Assembly: GCA_035528395.1 (NCBI GenBank)
Contig: DATKYR010000176.1
Location: forward strand, 1 to 64,000
Length of the DNA stretch: 64,000 bases
Origin: NIOZ-UU13 sp035528395
GTDB taxonomy: Bacteria; Planctomycetota; Phycisphaerae; Sedimentisphaerales; Anaerobacaceae
Direction of reading: 5' to 3'
The notes below the pieces were generated by a model, which worked only from the letters and a program-made list of their open reading frames with translations, was not told the origin of the DNA and did not search any database. The number at the start of each line of letters is the position of its first letter. The first letter of the stretch is position 1. Made by a program: the position numbers and the translations under genes. Positions 1 to 8,253 of this stretch are shown here, piece after piece.

Positions 1-2
1 AG

Positions 3-293
3 GGTGTAGGAGTACTGTCAATCTGGTTCAGAGGCGATTCGGACAATGCTGCTGAGCCGATGTATGTTGCTCTCAATGGCAGTGCAGTAGTCACTCACGA
101 TAATCCCAATGCAGCACAGATAGATACCTGGACCCAATGGACTATCGACCTGCAGGCATTTGCAGACCAGGGCGTGAACCTGGCCAATGTCAATACTATT
201 GCTATTGGTTTTGGCGATAAGAACAATCCGTTAGCCGGCGGTTCGGGTATGATGTACTTTGATGATATTTGTCTGTATCGACCGACGCCGTAA
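3..293 (+). CDS. C-terminal fragment of a secreted sugar-binding-like protein
   Basis: The frame is open from the window edge and ends at a TAA, so only about 96 C-terminal residues are visible. The sequence has a beta-sandwich flavour (LSIWFRGDSDNAAEPMYVAL, then GSGMMYFDDICLYRP). The YFDDI-L-RP ending is common at the end of LamG/CBM-like modules in planctomycete exported proteins. No catalytic motif is visible, so the enzyme or adhesin it belongs to cannot be named. A dockerin-like stretch continues just downstream in another frame, so the present stop may come from a frameshift. Confidence 0.6.
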   Translation, partial: GVGVLSIWFRGDSDNAAEPMYVALNGSAVVTHDNPNAAQIDTWTQWTIDLQAFADQGVNLANVNTIAIGFGDKNNPLAGGSGMMYFDDICLYRPTP

Positions 294-454
294 GCCGAGA
301 TTTAAATGGCCCCCATTGCTTCTGCCGTAAGGCATCTGCCGACAGGCATCCTGCGGACCGCGGACTGTGGACTTCGGATTGCCAAGCAGGATATGGGGGC
401 ACAGTTGATATAGCAGATTTGTATCAGTTCGGGGCTTATATTGAATGGTTCGAT
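284..454 (+). pseudogene. Interrupted dockerin-like tail
   Basis: In the frame offset from the upstream fragment, the residues read SRDLNG, then about 30 unrelated residues, then GTVDIADLYQFGAY. Joined, DLNG + GTVDIADL has the shape of one dockerin calcium-loop/helix repeat. The intervening DNA (about 309-400) is bounded by an 8-bp inverted repeat, GCCCCCAT at 309-316 and ATGGGGGC at 393-400. I infer a dockerin module split from its protein by a frameshift and disrupted by a small palindromic insertion. Only one dockerin half is seen, so the call is tentative. Confidence 0.4.
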
Positions 455-467
455 ATAAGCCCTTTTT
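432..467 (+). terminator. Rho-independent terminator
   Basis: A 10-bp perfect stem (GGGCTTATAT at 432-441 with ATATAAGCCC at 453-462) and an 11-nt loop are followed directly by five T residues on the + strand. It would end transcription of the fragment at the window start before the convergent prepilin gene. Confidence 0.75.
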
Positions 468-487
468 GTGTGGTCAGACTTTCAGTT

Positions 488-1306
488 TTATCTTTCGCCG
501 GTGTACCACCTTTTGGGGACATCGTCTCCTGTGGTTTCTTCGATGGAGCTGAGATGTCCATCGAGCCAAAGAACATTCAATCGTCCGCCGGTCCTGAAGT
601 CTTCGTTACGCCTTATATTATGTCTGAAAATGTCCCGATAGTATTTTGCACGAAAACCACCTAATCGGTAATCCGTTAAATTGTTAGTGCCTGGGCCGTT
701 ATTAAAAAGCATGTCTCGGGTGTCTTGTTCACATCTTGGTTCAACGTGGTCGTGACAAATAATAAATTCCGAATGAGGCCGTATCTTAGTTGTATCTTTG
801 CCCCTGGCATAGCCATTGAGACCAAACGCCGCTACCTGAATCGCCTCAGGGTCAACGTCATATATTAAATCCGGAACGCGTCTCAAGCTCGGACAACCGA
901 AAATCTTCGTATTCCTCAGGTAATCTATATACACAATACCCCAATAAGCATCATTATCATTAGTTTTTCTAAGATTACCTCTTGAATCGTACCAGAGAAA
1001 TCTGTTTGCGTTCCTCGGGTCAGCCAGTTTGTGGTCATTGTCGTCCAGGTACATTAATATAGCTAATCCCACAGACCTTAGATTGGCTCTGCACGATGTC
1101 TCCTTTGCTATTTCCTTGGCTTTTCGCATAGCCGGCATTAAAATTGCCAACAACAGGGCAATGATGGCAATCACTACTAAAAGTTCAATTAACGTGAACC
1201 CCGTTAGAAATAATCGTGACTTATCTGGATGCCCGCCTTTGTTGCGGACTTCTAACGGGGTGAACCCTCTTTTTGTGTGCTTAGTGGACCTTGTTTTATA
1301 ATTCAT
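488..1306 (-). CDS. Prepilin-type N-terminal cleavage/methylation protein (type II secretion G-like)
   Basis: About 272 residues from an ATG preceded by GGGAGG with good spacing; an upstream in-frame ATG at 1342 lacks this. The N terminus has the class III signal: a basic leader, then GFTLIELLVVIAIIALLLAI, a hydrophobic helix after the prepilin peptidase site G/F. The C-terminal part carries the planctomycete pattern ending in LWLDGH (H-X9-DG type) and is rich in W, D and H. Proteins of this family are numerous in Planctomycetota and are thought to be pseudopilins or surface components; the substrate is unknown. A GFT motif occurs twice (residues ~14-16 and ~36-38) because a palindromic repeat has inserted in frame into the leader (see 1194-1267). 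The gene stands alone, convergent to the upstream fragment. Confidence 0.85.
   Translation of the reverse strand: MNYKTRSTKHTKRGFTPLEVRNKGGHPDKSRLFLTGFTLIELLVVIAIIALLLAILMPAMRKAKEIAKETSCRANLRSVGLAILMYLDDNDHKLADPRNANRFLWYDSRGNLRKTNDNDAYWGIVYIDYLRNTKIFGCPSLRRVPDLIYDVDPEAIQVAAFGLNGYARGKDTTKIRPHSEFIICHDHVEPRCEQDTRDMLFNNGPGTNNLTDYRLGGFRAKYYRDIFRHNIRRNEDFRTGGRLNVLWLDGHLSSIEETTGDDVPKRWYTGER
1194..1267. repeat. Palindromic repeat inserted in frame in the prepilin leader
   Basis: An 11-bp perfect inverted repeat, CCCCGTTAGAA (1199-1209) and TTCTAACGGGG (1250-1260), is flanked by the direct repeat GTGAACCC (1194-1201 and 1260-1267). The direct copies start 66 bp apart, exactly 22 codons. On the coding strand each direct repeat encodes GFT. 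A second copy of the palindrome lies at 20464-20525 with a different interior. Confidence 0.8.
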
Positions 1307-1464
1307 CGTTGATTTACCTCCCGTAGTTCTCTGAAATTTCACTTGTGCTGCAGTTTGGCAAGGCTGCTGTGGTTATTATCTTTTTTATAATACTAAACGT
1401 GTACGCAGGTTGCAAATGAATATTCTGTAATATCGAAGTGCTGGTTTTTTTCAGCACATAAATA

Positions 1465-1493
1465 TCGATTATTGATTAGTTATTGTTTATAAT
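1465..1493 (+). promoter_or_regulatory. Possible weak sigma70-like promoter
   Basis: A perfect TATAAT at 1488-1493 sits 17 bp after TCGATT, a poor -35. It is in the divergent region before the DegT-like gene. Nearby, GTGCTG...CAGCAC (about 1438-1457) forms a small hairpin of unknown role. Confidence 0.3.
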
Positions 1494-1576
1494 CGACAGC
1501 GAATAAGATATATGAAACGAATATTTAGAAATCTGGAAATAAGTGGTGTTCTCATTTTATGAACTGGAGGTGTTCT

Positions 1577-2962
1577 ATGAAAAAGTCATTATTAACCCTG
1601 ACACGCCGGTCATTCATAAAGAAAAGTTCGGTGGGATTGGCCGGTGCGGCTTTGGCCGGTGCAGGGACGAGCTCTCTTTATGGAAATGTCATGAAAAAGA
1701 CAAACAAGTTGGCCCTTCTTGGCGGTACACCTGTGCGAACAAAGAAGTTTCCTTCGACCTGGCCCATTTTTGACGAGAATGAGGAGAAAGCCCTGTTAAA
1801 GGCGCTTCGCAACCGAAACTGGTGCTGTTTGAGAGGTAATTTCGTTTACGATTTTGAAAAGGAGTTCGCCGAGGCGATGGGTGCGCGTTACTGCACTTTA
1901 TCTAACGGAGGAACTACGGCTCTTAGCGCTTCTTTGCATGTGCTTGGCGTTGGGCCCGGAGACGAAGTTATTACCACGCCGAACACGTTTATCGCAACTA
2001 TTAACGTTATATGCAATACGCATGCGCTGCCTGTGTTTGTTGATATTGACGGCGATACCGGCTTGATGAACGCCGAGCTTGTAGAAGAGGCCATAACGGA
2101 ACATACAAAGGTGATTCTGCCCGTTCATTTAGCCGGATTTCCGCTTGATATAGAAAAAATTATGGCTATCGCCAACAAGCATAATATTCCGGTTGTTGAG
2201 GATGCGTGCCAATCGGTGTTTGCCGAGGTAAATAACAAGAAGGTCGGCACGTTCGGGACCACGGGCTGTATAAGTTTTCAGGAGTGGAAATCTTTAGTTT
2301 CCGGCGAGGGCGGGGCCGTATTAGGAAATGATGAAGAGATTATGCGCAGATGTGCGGCGTTTGTGAACAACGGAAGAGACCCTAAAAGGGCCAAGAGGGG
2401 CTATCCTTATGCCGGGTCTAATCATCGAATGACCGAGTTTCAGGCTGCGGTTCTTACAGAGCAATTTAGGCGCTTTAAGGAACAGGATGCGATTCGTCAA
2501 AAGAATGGGAAATACTTAGAGAAAAAATTAAGTGAAATTCCCGGCCTTAAACTCAGAAAGCGGTATTGCGAAGAAACAAGATTCACGAACGTTACGTTTG
2601 AGCTGAATTATGACAAGAAGTATTTCAACGATGTCCCTGCGTCAAAGTTTGCAGAGGCGCTTCGGGCTGAAGGTGTCCCCATCTCAGGCCGGGCAAGACG
2701 ATATTCGGGAGGTTGCCATAAGGAAGGGATGTTGGAAGAACATCTCAATTCAGATGCGTTTCGGGCATCATTCTCCAAGGCCCGGCTGAAAAAATACAGG
2801 GAATCCTTGCTGCGTCTGCCGATTATGGATAACGTCGAGCCCAGCGGCAAAGAAATACTTTCCATGGATAGCAAGATAGCTTTTCTCGAGGGCAAAAAAG
2901 ACATGGACGATATTATAGAAGCCTTTGCAAAGGTCGCGAGGAATATCGATAAGCTAACATAG
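1577..2962 (+). CDS. Tat-exported DegT/DnrJ/EryC1/StrS family PLP enzyme
   Basis: The ATG at 1577 is chosen because GGAGGT lies just upstream; 461 residues. The N terminus is a twin-arginine signal (TRRSFIKKS, then an alanine/glycine-rich hydrophobic stretch), so the product is probably exported, which is unusual for this aminotransferase-fold family. The rest is a full DegT-type domain: GGTTALSASL (PLP phosphate-binding region), VVEDACQS with Asp209 for the pyridine nitrogen, and SFQEWKSLVSGEGG with Lys238 in the Schiff-base position. Family members transaminate or dehydrate nucleotide-linked keto-sugars. Tat-carrying homologues are known in Planctomycetota, but their substrate is not. The adjacent DUF1080 gene on the other strand fits a sugar theme. 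Confidence 0.88.
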   Translation: MKKSLLTLTRRSFIKKSSVGLAGAALAGAGTSSLYGNVMKKTNKLALLGGTPVRTKKFPSTWPIFDENEEKALLKALRNRNWCCLRGNFVYDFEKEFAEAMGARYCTLSNGGTTALSASLHVLGVGPGDEVITTPNTFIATINVICNTHALPVFVDIDGDTGLMNAELVEEAITEHTKVILPVHLAGFPLDIEKIMAIANKHNIPVVEDACQSVFAEVNNKKVGTFGTTGCISFQEWKSLVSGEGGAVLGNDEEIMRRCAAFVNNGRDPKRAKRGYPYAGSNHRMTEFQAAVLTEQFRRFKEQDAIRQKNGKYLEKKLSEIPGLKLRKRYCEETRFTNVTFELNYDKKYFNDVPASKFAEALRAEGVPISGRARRYSGGCHKEGMLEEHLNSDAFRASFSKARLKKYRESLLRLPIMDNVEPSGKEILSMDSKIAFLEGKKDMDDIIEAFAKVARNIDKLT

Positions 2963-2988
2963 TACTTTGTAATTGGTGACTCGGAGTG

Positions 2989-3774
2989 CTATCTCGACAG
3001 GTCTTTGATGTAAATATCTTTGAAGCTGATTTTGAGCTGGTCCTTTGTGTGAATTTGCAGTGCGATATGGCCGGTCTGGCCGGCATTGCGGGCCTGGTGG
3101 GTTTGGTCGTTGAGAACGCCTTCGCCGTTGTATTCTGTTATAGTGACTCCGTTTAAGACGACGGTGACTTTTGTACCGATGGCTGTTATTTCGAGGTCGT
3201 TGTAGCCGGGGCCTTCGTCACTGTAATAAAAAGCAAGATTCGGGTTTGCCATAGATTTATCTACCCATTCGCCTTTAGGGACTTCGGGATAGAGCCAGCG
3301 ATTAACGCCGCGGGTTTCGTCCCAAATCATACCGGTTCGCCAGGGGCCCGGAGGGTTGATGTCGATTTGCGGGCCGTCGAGCCAGCCGGCCTGGTCGTCA
3401 TATCGGCTTCTAATCTGCACGCCGCTGTTGCCGGGGCTGTCGCGAAAAGCGCAGAAACGCAGGCGCAGAACAAAATCACTGTATTCGGAGTCTGTGACAA
3501 GCCAGACGTAGTCGTGGTCGGCGTTTCCCATGGAATCTGCGATGATAGTTTCGTTTTCTACTTTCCAGAAATGTTTGTCTTTGTCGGCCGGTTTGCATTT
3601 TACGGACCAGCCCGTCAGGTCGAGGCCGTTGAAGAGCGGTTGCCAGGTCTTGTTGTGTGTAGAAATATTCTCAGAAGCACAGCCGGCCAGCACGGCCGAT
3701 ATTGCAGAAAAAAGACCTGCAATTAGCAGAATATTGATTATTGATAGTTTACCATTGTTTTGTTTGTTATCCAT
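2989..3774 (-). CDS. DUF1080 (3-keto-disaccharide hydrolase) lipoprotein
   Basis: The 261-residue protein starts with a lipoprotein signal (hydrophobic stretch ending VLAGC). The DUF1080 domain follows: WQPLFNGLDLTGW near residue 45, then NSGVQIRSRYDD, and a concanavalin-like beta-sandwich ending GHIALQIHTKDQLKISFKDI. Members of the family are glycoside hydrolases acting on 3-keto sugars or lectin-like modules; here activity is inferred only. The lipobox implies membrane anchoring on the periplasmic side. It converges on the DegT-like gene with only 26 bp between stops. Confidence 0.88.
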   Translation of the reverse strand: MDNKQNNGKLSIINILLIAGLFSAISAVLAGCASENISTHNKTWQPLFNGLDLTGWSVKCKPADKDKHFWKVENETIIADSMGNADHDYVWLVTDSEYSDFVLRLRFCAFRDSPGNSGVQIRSRYDDQAGWLDGPQIDINPPGPWRTGMIWDETRGVNRWLYPEVPKGEWVDKSMANPNLAFYYSDEGPGYNDLEITAIGTKVTVVLNGVTITEYNGEGVLNDQTHQARNAGQTGHIALQIHTKDQLKISFKDIYIKDLSR

Positions 3775-4041
3775 TATGACCTTTCTTTATATTTTTTGAA
3801 AAGTGTAAAGACGACACTGAGCCAATGTTAATAGAAGCAGGGAAGGCAGGCAACTGAAAAGCACAGGAATATTAGAATAAGGATTATTGAGATTGTCTTA
3901 TTTGGCTGAGAAATACCTGTTCATTTGCGATTGACGACTGGTGAATTTGGTTTGACGGGGGCTGTGGTTTTGGTTATTGTTCAGTTTGCAAGTGGGAAAA
4001 AACTATCCTTTATTTGTAGTGATTTTTATAGGAGATAGCTG

Positions 4042-5082
4042 ATGGGGACAATTGATTTACGCAGTGACACTGTTACTTTGCCGACGCCGTCGATGCGAGA
4101 GGCCATCTACCGCGCCGAGCTGGGCGATGACGTTTTCGGCGAGGACCCGACGACGAACCGGCTTGAAGAAATGGCTGCCGAGCGGATGGGAAAAGAAGCG
4201 GCACTTCTGGTCGCCAGCGGGACGATGGGAAATTTGGTGTGCACTCTTACTCATTGCAGGCGTGGAGAGGAGGTGATTTTGGGGGACCGGTCACATACGT
4301 TTCTTTACGAAGCCGGCGGTATGGCAACGCTGGGCGGGATACACCCGCATACGATTAGCAATCAGCCTGATGGTACGATGAGGCTGGAGGATATCGAGGG
4401 GGCCATTCGCGGCGATAACGTGCACTTTCCACGGACCCGGCTGATATGCCTGGAGAACACGCATAACCGATGTAGTGGTTCTGCGCTTACGTCTGAGTAC
4501 ATTGATTCAGTTGCGGCACTGGCGAAAGAGCACGGCCTTTCAGTACATCTTGACGGCGCACGGATATTCAATGCTGCTGTTGCCCTTGGTGTTGATGTCA
4601 AAGAGCTGACGGCGAATGTTGATTCGCTGAGTTTCTGCCTTTCGAAAGGTCTGTCAGCACCGGTGGGTTCTGTGGTTTGCGGTTCGAGCGAATTTATCGC
4701 GGAGGCACGGCGGGCGCGTAAAGTGTTGGGGGGCGGGATGCGCCAGGCCGGGGTGATTGCGGCGGCGGGTATTAAAGCGCTGGAAGAGATGGTGGATAGA
4801 CTGGCAGAAGACCATGAAAACGCACGGCGCCTGGCTGAAGGAATCGCGAGTATCAGCGGATTGTCGATTGAGCCGGCGAGGGTGCAAACAAATATCATTT
4901 ACTTTGAGCTGGATGAGGGTCGAATCACACCTATGGAACTGGTAACGGAACTTAATAAGAATGGAGTTAAATTACTGGCTTTGGGACCCAGACGGCTTCG
5001 GGCGGTAACTCACTACGGTATCAGTGCAGAGGATATCGATTTGACAATAAAGGCCCTGGGTGAGGTAATGAAGGCGGCGTAG
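4042..5082 (+). CDS. ltaE: Low-specificity L-threonine aldolase
   Basis: 346 residues, the usual length. This fold-type I PLP enzyme cleaves L-(allo-)threonine to glycine and acetaldehyde. The N-terminal DLRSDTVTLPT is the family signature. His85 in GDRSHTFLYEAGG would stack on PLP, Asp171 in VHLDGARIFNAA binds the ring nitrogen, and Lys202 in SFCLSKGLSAPVGS forms the Schiff base. AGGAG lies 12 nt before the ATG. The gene is divergent from the DUF1080 lipoprotein gene across a 267-bp spacer and stands apart from the next gene, so it is probably monocistronic. Confidence 0.93.
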   Translation: MGTIDLRSDTVTLPTPSMREAIYRAELGDDVFGEDPTTNRLEEMAAERMGKEAALLVASGTMGNLVCTLTHCRRGEEVILGDRSHTFLYEAGGMATLGGIHPHTISNQPDGTMRLEDIEGAIRGDNVHFPRTRLICLENTHNRCSGSALTSEYIDSVAALAKEHGLSVHLDGARIFNAAVALGVDVKELTANVDSLSFCLSKGLSAPVGSVVCGSSEFIAEARRARKVLGGGMRQAGVIAAAGIKALEEMVDRLAEDHENARRLAEGIASISGLSIEPARVQTNIIYFELDEGRITPMELVTELNKNGVKLLALGPRRLRAVTHYGISAEDIDLTIKALGEVMKAA

Positions 5083-5193
5083 CTTGTGCCGCCAGGTTCA
5101 TAGTTTACGGTTCGGATTTCTCCGGTGGTGAGGGATTTTGATAGAGTATAAAGATTGAGAATGAAATGCAAATTTTCACAAGGAGATATACAA

Positions 5194-6417
5194 ATGAAAC
5201 GGGCATACGGGACAGTAATATTGATAATTGCAGCCGCGGCAATTTTTTGCGTATTTTGTATCGCAAGTGGTCAGGGGGTGCAGAATAATCCGGCTTCTCA
5301 GCGGCTGCCGGGGGCACGGGCCGTTATTGAAGCCGGCCGTTATGCGACTATCCAGGCTGCGTTAGATGCGCTGCCGGATGAGGGTGGAGTTGTTCGTTTG
5401 CCGCCGGGTACGTTTGAGATTAGTGAGCCTTTGAAGGTAACTAAGCCCGATGTGCTTATTGAAGGTGCCGGAACGGCCACGCATATCAAGAACATCAATA
5501 CCGAGGGCAAGAGTGCGCTGATACTTCAGCACCCAGGTGGAGGTGACAACCGAAAGGCCGAGCTGTGGCGGATTCGGTTGGCTAACTTTCGCATTACCGG
5601 TAACGAAAAGAGCGGCCACGGTATCGAGGCCAGGCGTATAAACGAAATCTTCATCGATGGTGTTACCGTCAGCTATCACGGCGGCGACGGCATTCAGCTT
5701 TACTATTGCTACGAGGACCCGCGGATATGCGATTCGCTGATGACCTATAACAAAAAGACGGGGCTGAACGTGATAGGCTGCCATGATGTTGTTGTCTCGG
5801 CGAACCAGTTCGAGGAAAACCACGATGCCGTCTGGTTCATCGACGGTTTCAACCTTTGTATGACGGGCAATAATCTCGACGACCATTTGGGTCACGGCGT
5901 TGTGATTGAAAATACCTACGGCTCGGTCGTTTCAGGCAATATGATAGAAGAATGCGCGGGGACAGCCATTGTGTTAGACAGGGACTGCTACGGTATTGCG
6001 CTTAGCGCCAATGTGATTGCGCATAACAGTTCCGGCGGGATAGACCTTCGCGATGCGCACGGCTGCACTGTGAGCGCCAACACGTTTACTATTTCCGGCC
6101 CAGACGCCATGAGCATCGGGCCAAACAGCGGTCGCATTACGGTTACAGGCAACAACTTTTCCAACAGCTACCTCGGCGACGGTAAGGTAATGCGCGGAAC
6201 GAACGACCTGGTTGCAGCCGGTATGGTTCTCACCGGCACATCCAATGTCACCGTGGTCGGTAATCTGTTTTCGAGCGTTCGGCCGAAGGCGCTAAGGGTC
6301 GAAGGTCAGACAAGTGAATCTGTACTGTTCGCCGACAATGTTCTGGTCGATGTGGACAGCGACCACGGAAAATTAGACAAATCTTTGGTCAGGGATAACC
6401 TGGAGTCGGCAAAATGA
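5194..6417 (+). CDS. Secreted right-handed parallel beta-helix protein
   Basis: The ATG at 5194 is preferred over an upstream in-frame start at 5155 because AAGGAG precedes it; 407 residues. Residues 1-26 form a Sec signal peptide. YATIQAALDALPDEGGVV, followed by LPPGTF, is the typical opening of pectate-lyase-superfamily beta-helices. The body is a run of N/G-rich rungs (VVSANQFEENHD, CMTGNNLDDHLGHGV, VVSGNMIEECAGTAI) matching NosD/Beta_helix repeats. No clear lyase catalytic triad can be assigned, so the enzyme activity and polysaccharide target are unknown. Confidence 0.85.
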   Translation: MKRAYGTVILIIAAAAIFCVFCIASGQGVQNNPASQRLPGARAVIEAGRYATIQAALDALPDEGGVVRLPPGTFEISEPLKVTKPDVLIEGAGTATHIKNINTEGKSALILQHPGGGDNRKAELWRIRLANFRITGNEKSGHGIEARRINEIFIDGVTVSYHGGDGIQLYYCYEDPRICDSLMTYNKKTGLNVIGCHDVVVSANQFEENHDAVWFIDGFNLCMTGNNLDDHLGHGVVIENTYGSVVSGNMIEECAGTAIVLDRDCYGIALSANVIAHNSSGGIDLRDAHGCTVSANTFTISGPDAMSIGPNSGRITVTGNNFSNSYLGDGKVMRGTNDLVAAGMVLTGTSNVTVVGNLFSSVRPKALRVEGQTSESVLFADNVLVDVDSDHGKLDKSLVRDNLESAK

Positions 6418-6511
6418 TTGAAACTCGTATTAGGTATTATGGTTTGCGGTATTGTTTGTGGCCGATAGGCTGGTTGGCTTATTTTTGAAAATGAAGGGAG
6501 AATGAAGTCCA

Positions 6512-6844
6512 ATGAATGATGTTCAAATCTTTACGACGCCGATTTTAGACGGGATTAAAATCAAGGAATATAAAGGTATTGTGATTGTGCGGAACGTTCG
6601 GGCGGTCAATATTGTCCGTGACTTCTTCACGAAATTTCGCGACATCTTCGGCGGACGGTCGGCCTCGTATCAGGAAGTTATGAAGGCGATGCAGGATGAT
6701 GTTATCGCTGAGGCGAAAGAAGAAGCGTTGAAATTGGGCGCTAACGCCATTGTTGGTTTTTCTCTGGATTACGATAACATCGGCTCCAAAAACAAATCGC
6801 TTTTGATGGCTTCCGCCAAAGGCACGGCGGTTGTGATAGAATAA
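6512..6844 (+). CDS. YbjQ/UPF0145 family protein
   Basis: 110 residues, full length for the family. Characteristic features are an N-terminal strand with a conserved region (KEYKGIVIVRNVRAVNI), SYQEVMKAMQDDVIAEAKEEALKLGANAIVG, and a final strand pair ending GTAVVIE. YbjQ proteins are small pentamers formerly called heavy-metal-binding; their biochemical role is unsettled. GGGAG lies before the start. It sits 94 bp after the beta-helix gene with no obvious functional link. Confidence 0.9.
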   Translation: MNDVQIFTTPILDGIKIKEYKGIVIVRNVRAVNIVRDFFTKFRDIFGGRSASYQEVMKAMQDDVIAEAKEEALKLGANAIVGFSLDYDNIGSKNKSLLMASAKGTAVVIE

Positions 6845-6967
6845 ATAGTAACGGCGTGAGCAGACAGAGAGCTACGGAAGTGTGAACGGTCTTTTTCACA
6901 AATAGTCTTCGGTGTTTCTCAAGGCCTGTCTTTATGTACAATTGATATGAAATGTGGAGATAACCGA

Positions 6968-8158
6968 ATGAATAACTTATTTGCAGACCGAATGGCTAAA
7001 ACCCATAAGTCATTTATTAGAGAAATCTTGAAGGCTACCGAAGATCCCAAGGTCATATCATTTGCGGGCGGCCTGCCGAATCCGAAATTGTTTCCGGTGC
7101 AAGAAGTCGCAGAGGCGTCGAAGAAAGTTTTGGCCGAAGACGGTGAAAATGTTCTTCAGTACAGCACAACTGAAGGTTATTTGCCTTTAAGAGAATATAT
7201 TGCCGACAGATATCACAAGAAAAAAGGATTAAAACTAAGCTCCGATGAGATATTAATCACGAATGGTTCGCAACAGGGTCTTGATTTGATTGGGAAAGTA
7301 TTTCTGAATAAAGGGGACCGGGTTGCCATAGAACGCCCGGGATATCTGGGTGCTTTACAGGCGTTTGCTGTTTATGAACCGATGTTTGAGGCCATTCCAC
7401 TGCTTGACGACGGGATAGATATTGATTTGCTCGGAAAAGCAGTCAGCGAAGACAGAATAAAACTGTTCCATGCAGCTGTCAATTTCCAGAATCCATCGGG
7501 CATAACCTATTCGAAAGACAGAAGGCTGGAACTTGCGGATATCTGTCGAGGTCATAATTTGATTCTGGTTGAGGATGATCCCTATAGCGAGTTGAGATTC
7601 ATGGGAGAAGATCTGCCTTCGATGAGGAGCTACCTCGACGATAATGTGGTTCTTTTAGGCTCATTTTCAAAAATAATTGCGCCGGGATTAAGGTTGGGAT
7701 GGATTTGTGCAAAAAACGATGTGATGGAAAAGATAATTATTGCAAAACAAGCGTCCGATCTGCATTCAAATTACCTTTCGCAGAGGATTGTTTTTCAATA
7801 TTTAATCGACCACGATATTGATAAACATATTCTTAAAATAAGAGAGGTTTATAAAAGACAGAGGGATGTAATGGTCTCGATGATAGAAGAATTCTTTCCG
7901 GGAGAAATTGAATTTACAAAACCTGAGGGAGGAATGTTTCTATGGATAACGCTGCCGGAGAGTCTCTCATCATTACGTTTGTTCGACCTGGCAAAAAAAG
8001 AAAATGTCGTATTCGTACCGGGAAACGCATTTTATGTTGATGGGGGTGGAAATAATACGTTGAGATTGAATTTTTCATATTCTGATGAAGGAAAAATTGA
8101 GAAGGGGATAAAACGACTGGCAAGGGTAATAAAGAAGCTCTTAATGGAGAATAAATGA
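6968..8158 (+). CDS. PLP-dependent aminotransferase (LysN/MocR-like class I/II)
   Basis: The start at 6968 has GGAG 9 nt upstream; 396 residues. Fold-type I aminotransferase landmarks are ISFAGGLPNPKLFP, LQYSTTEGYLPLREYI, ITNGSQQGLDLIGKVFL, NFQNPSGITYS (Asn contacting PLP), VEDDPYSELRF, and GSFSKIIAPGLRLGW with the Schiff-base lysine. The pattern is closest to 2-aminoadipate/aromatic aminotransferases of the LysN type; no MocR DNA-binding domain is attached. Substrate is not decided by sequence. Its stop overlaps a possible long-frame start of the next ORF, but the likely start of that gene is at 8254. Confidence 0.88.
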   Translation: MNNLFADRMAKTHKSFIREILKATEDPKVISFAGGLPNPKLFPVQEVAEASKKVLAEDGENVLQYSTTEGYLPLREYIADRYHKKKGLKLSSDEILITNGSQQGLDLIGKVFLNKGDRVAIERPGYLGALQAFAVYEPMFEAIPLLDDGIDIDLLGKAVSEDRIKLFHAAVNFQNPSGITYSKDRRLELADICRGHNLILVEDDPYSELRFMGEDLPSMRSYLDDNVVLLGSFSKIIAPGLRLGWICAKNDVMEKIIIAKQASDLHSNYLSQRIVFQYLIDHDIDKHILKIREVYKRQRDVMVSMIEEFFPGEIEFTKPEGGMFLWITLPESLSSLRLFDLAKKENVVFVPGNAFYVDGGGNNTLRLNFSYSDEGKIEKGIKRLARVIKKLLMENK

Positions 8159-8253
8159 TTTCATCTTCACGCAACAGTGAGTTTTGTGGGTTCTGTTTGG
8201 CCAGAGAGCTATCTGTGCATTGCAATAGGCCGGAGACATTAGGGGGAACCACA

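Noticed and set aside
8155..8253. N-terminal extension of the DUF4185-like protein
   Set aside because: It would overlap the aminotransferase stop and hide the lipoprotein signal; GTG at 8254 has a Shine-Dalgarno.
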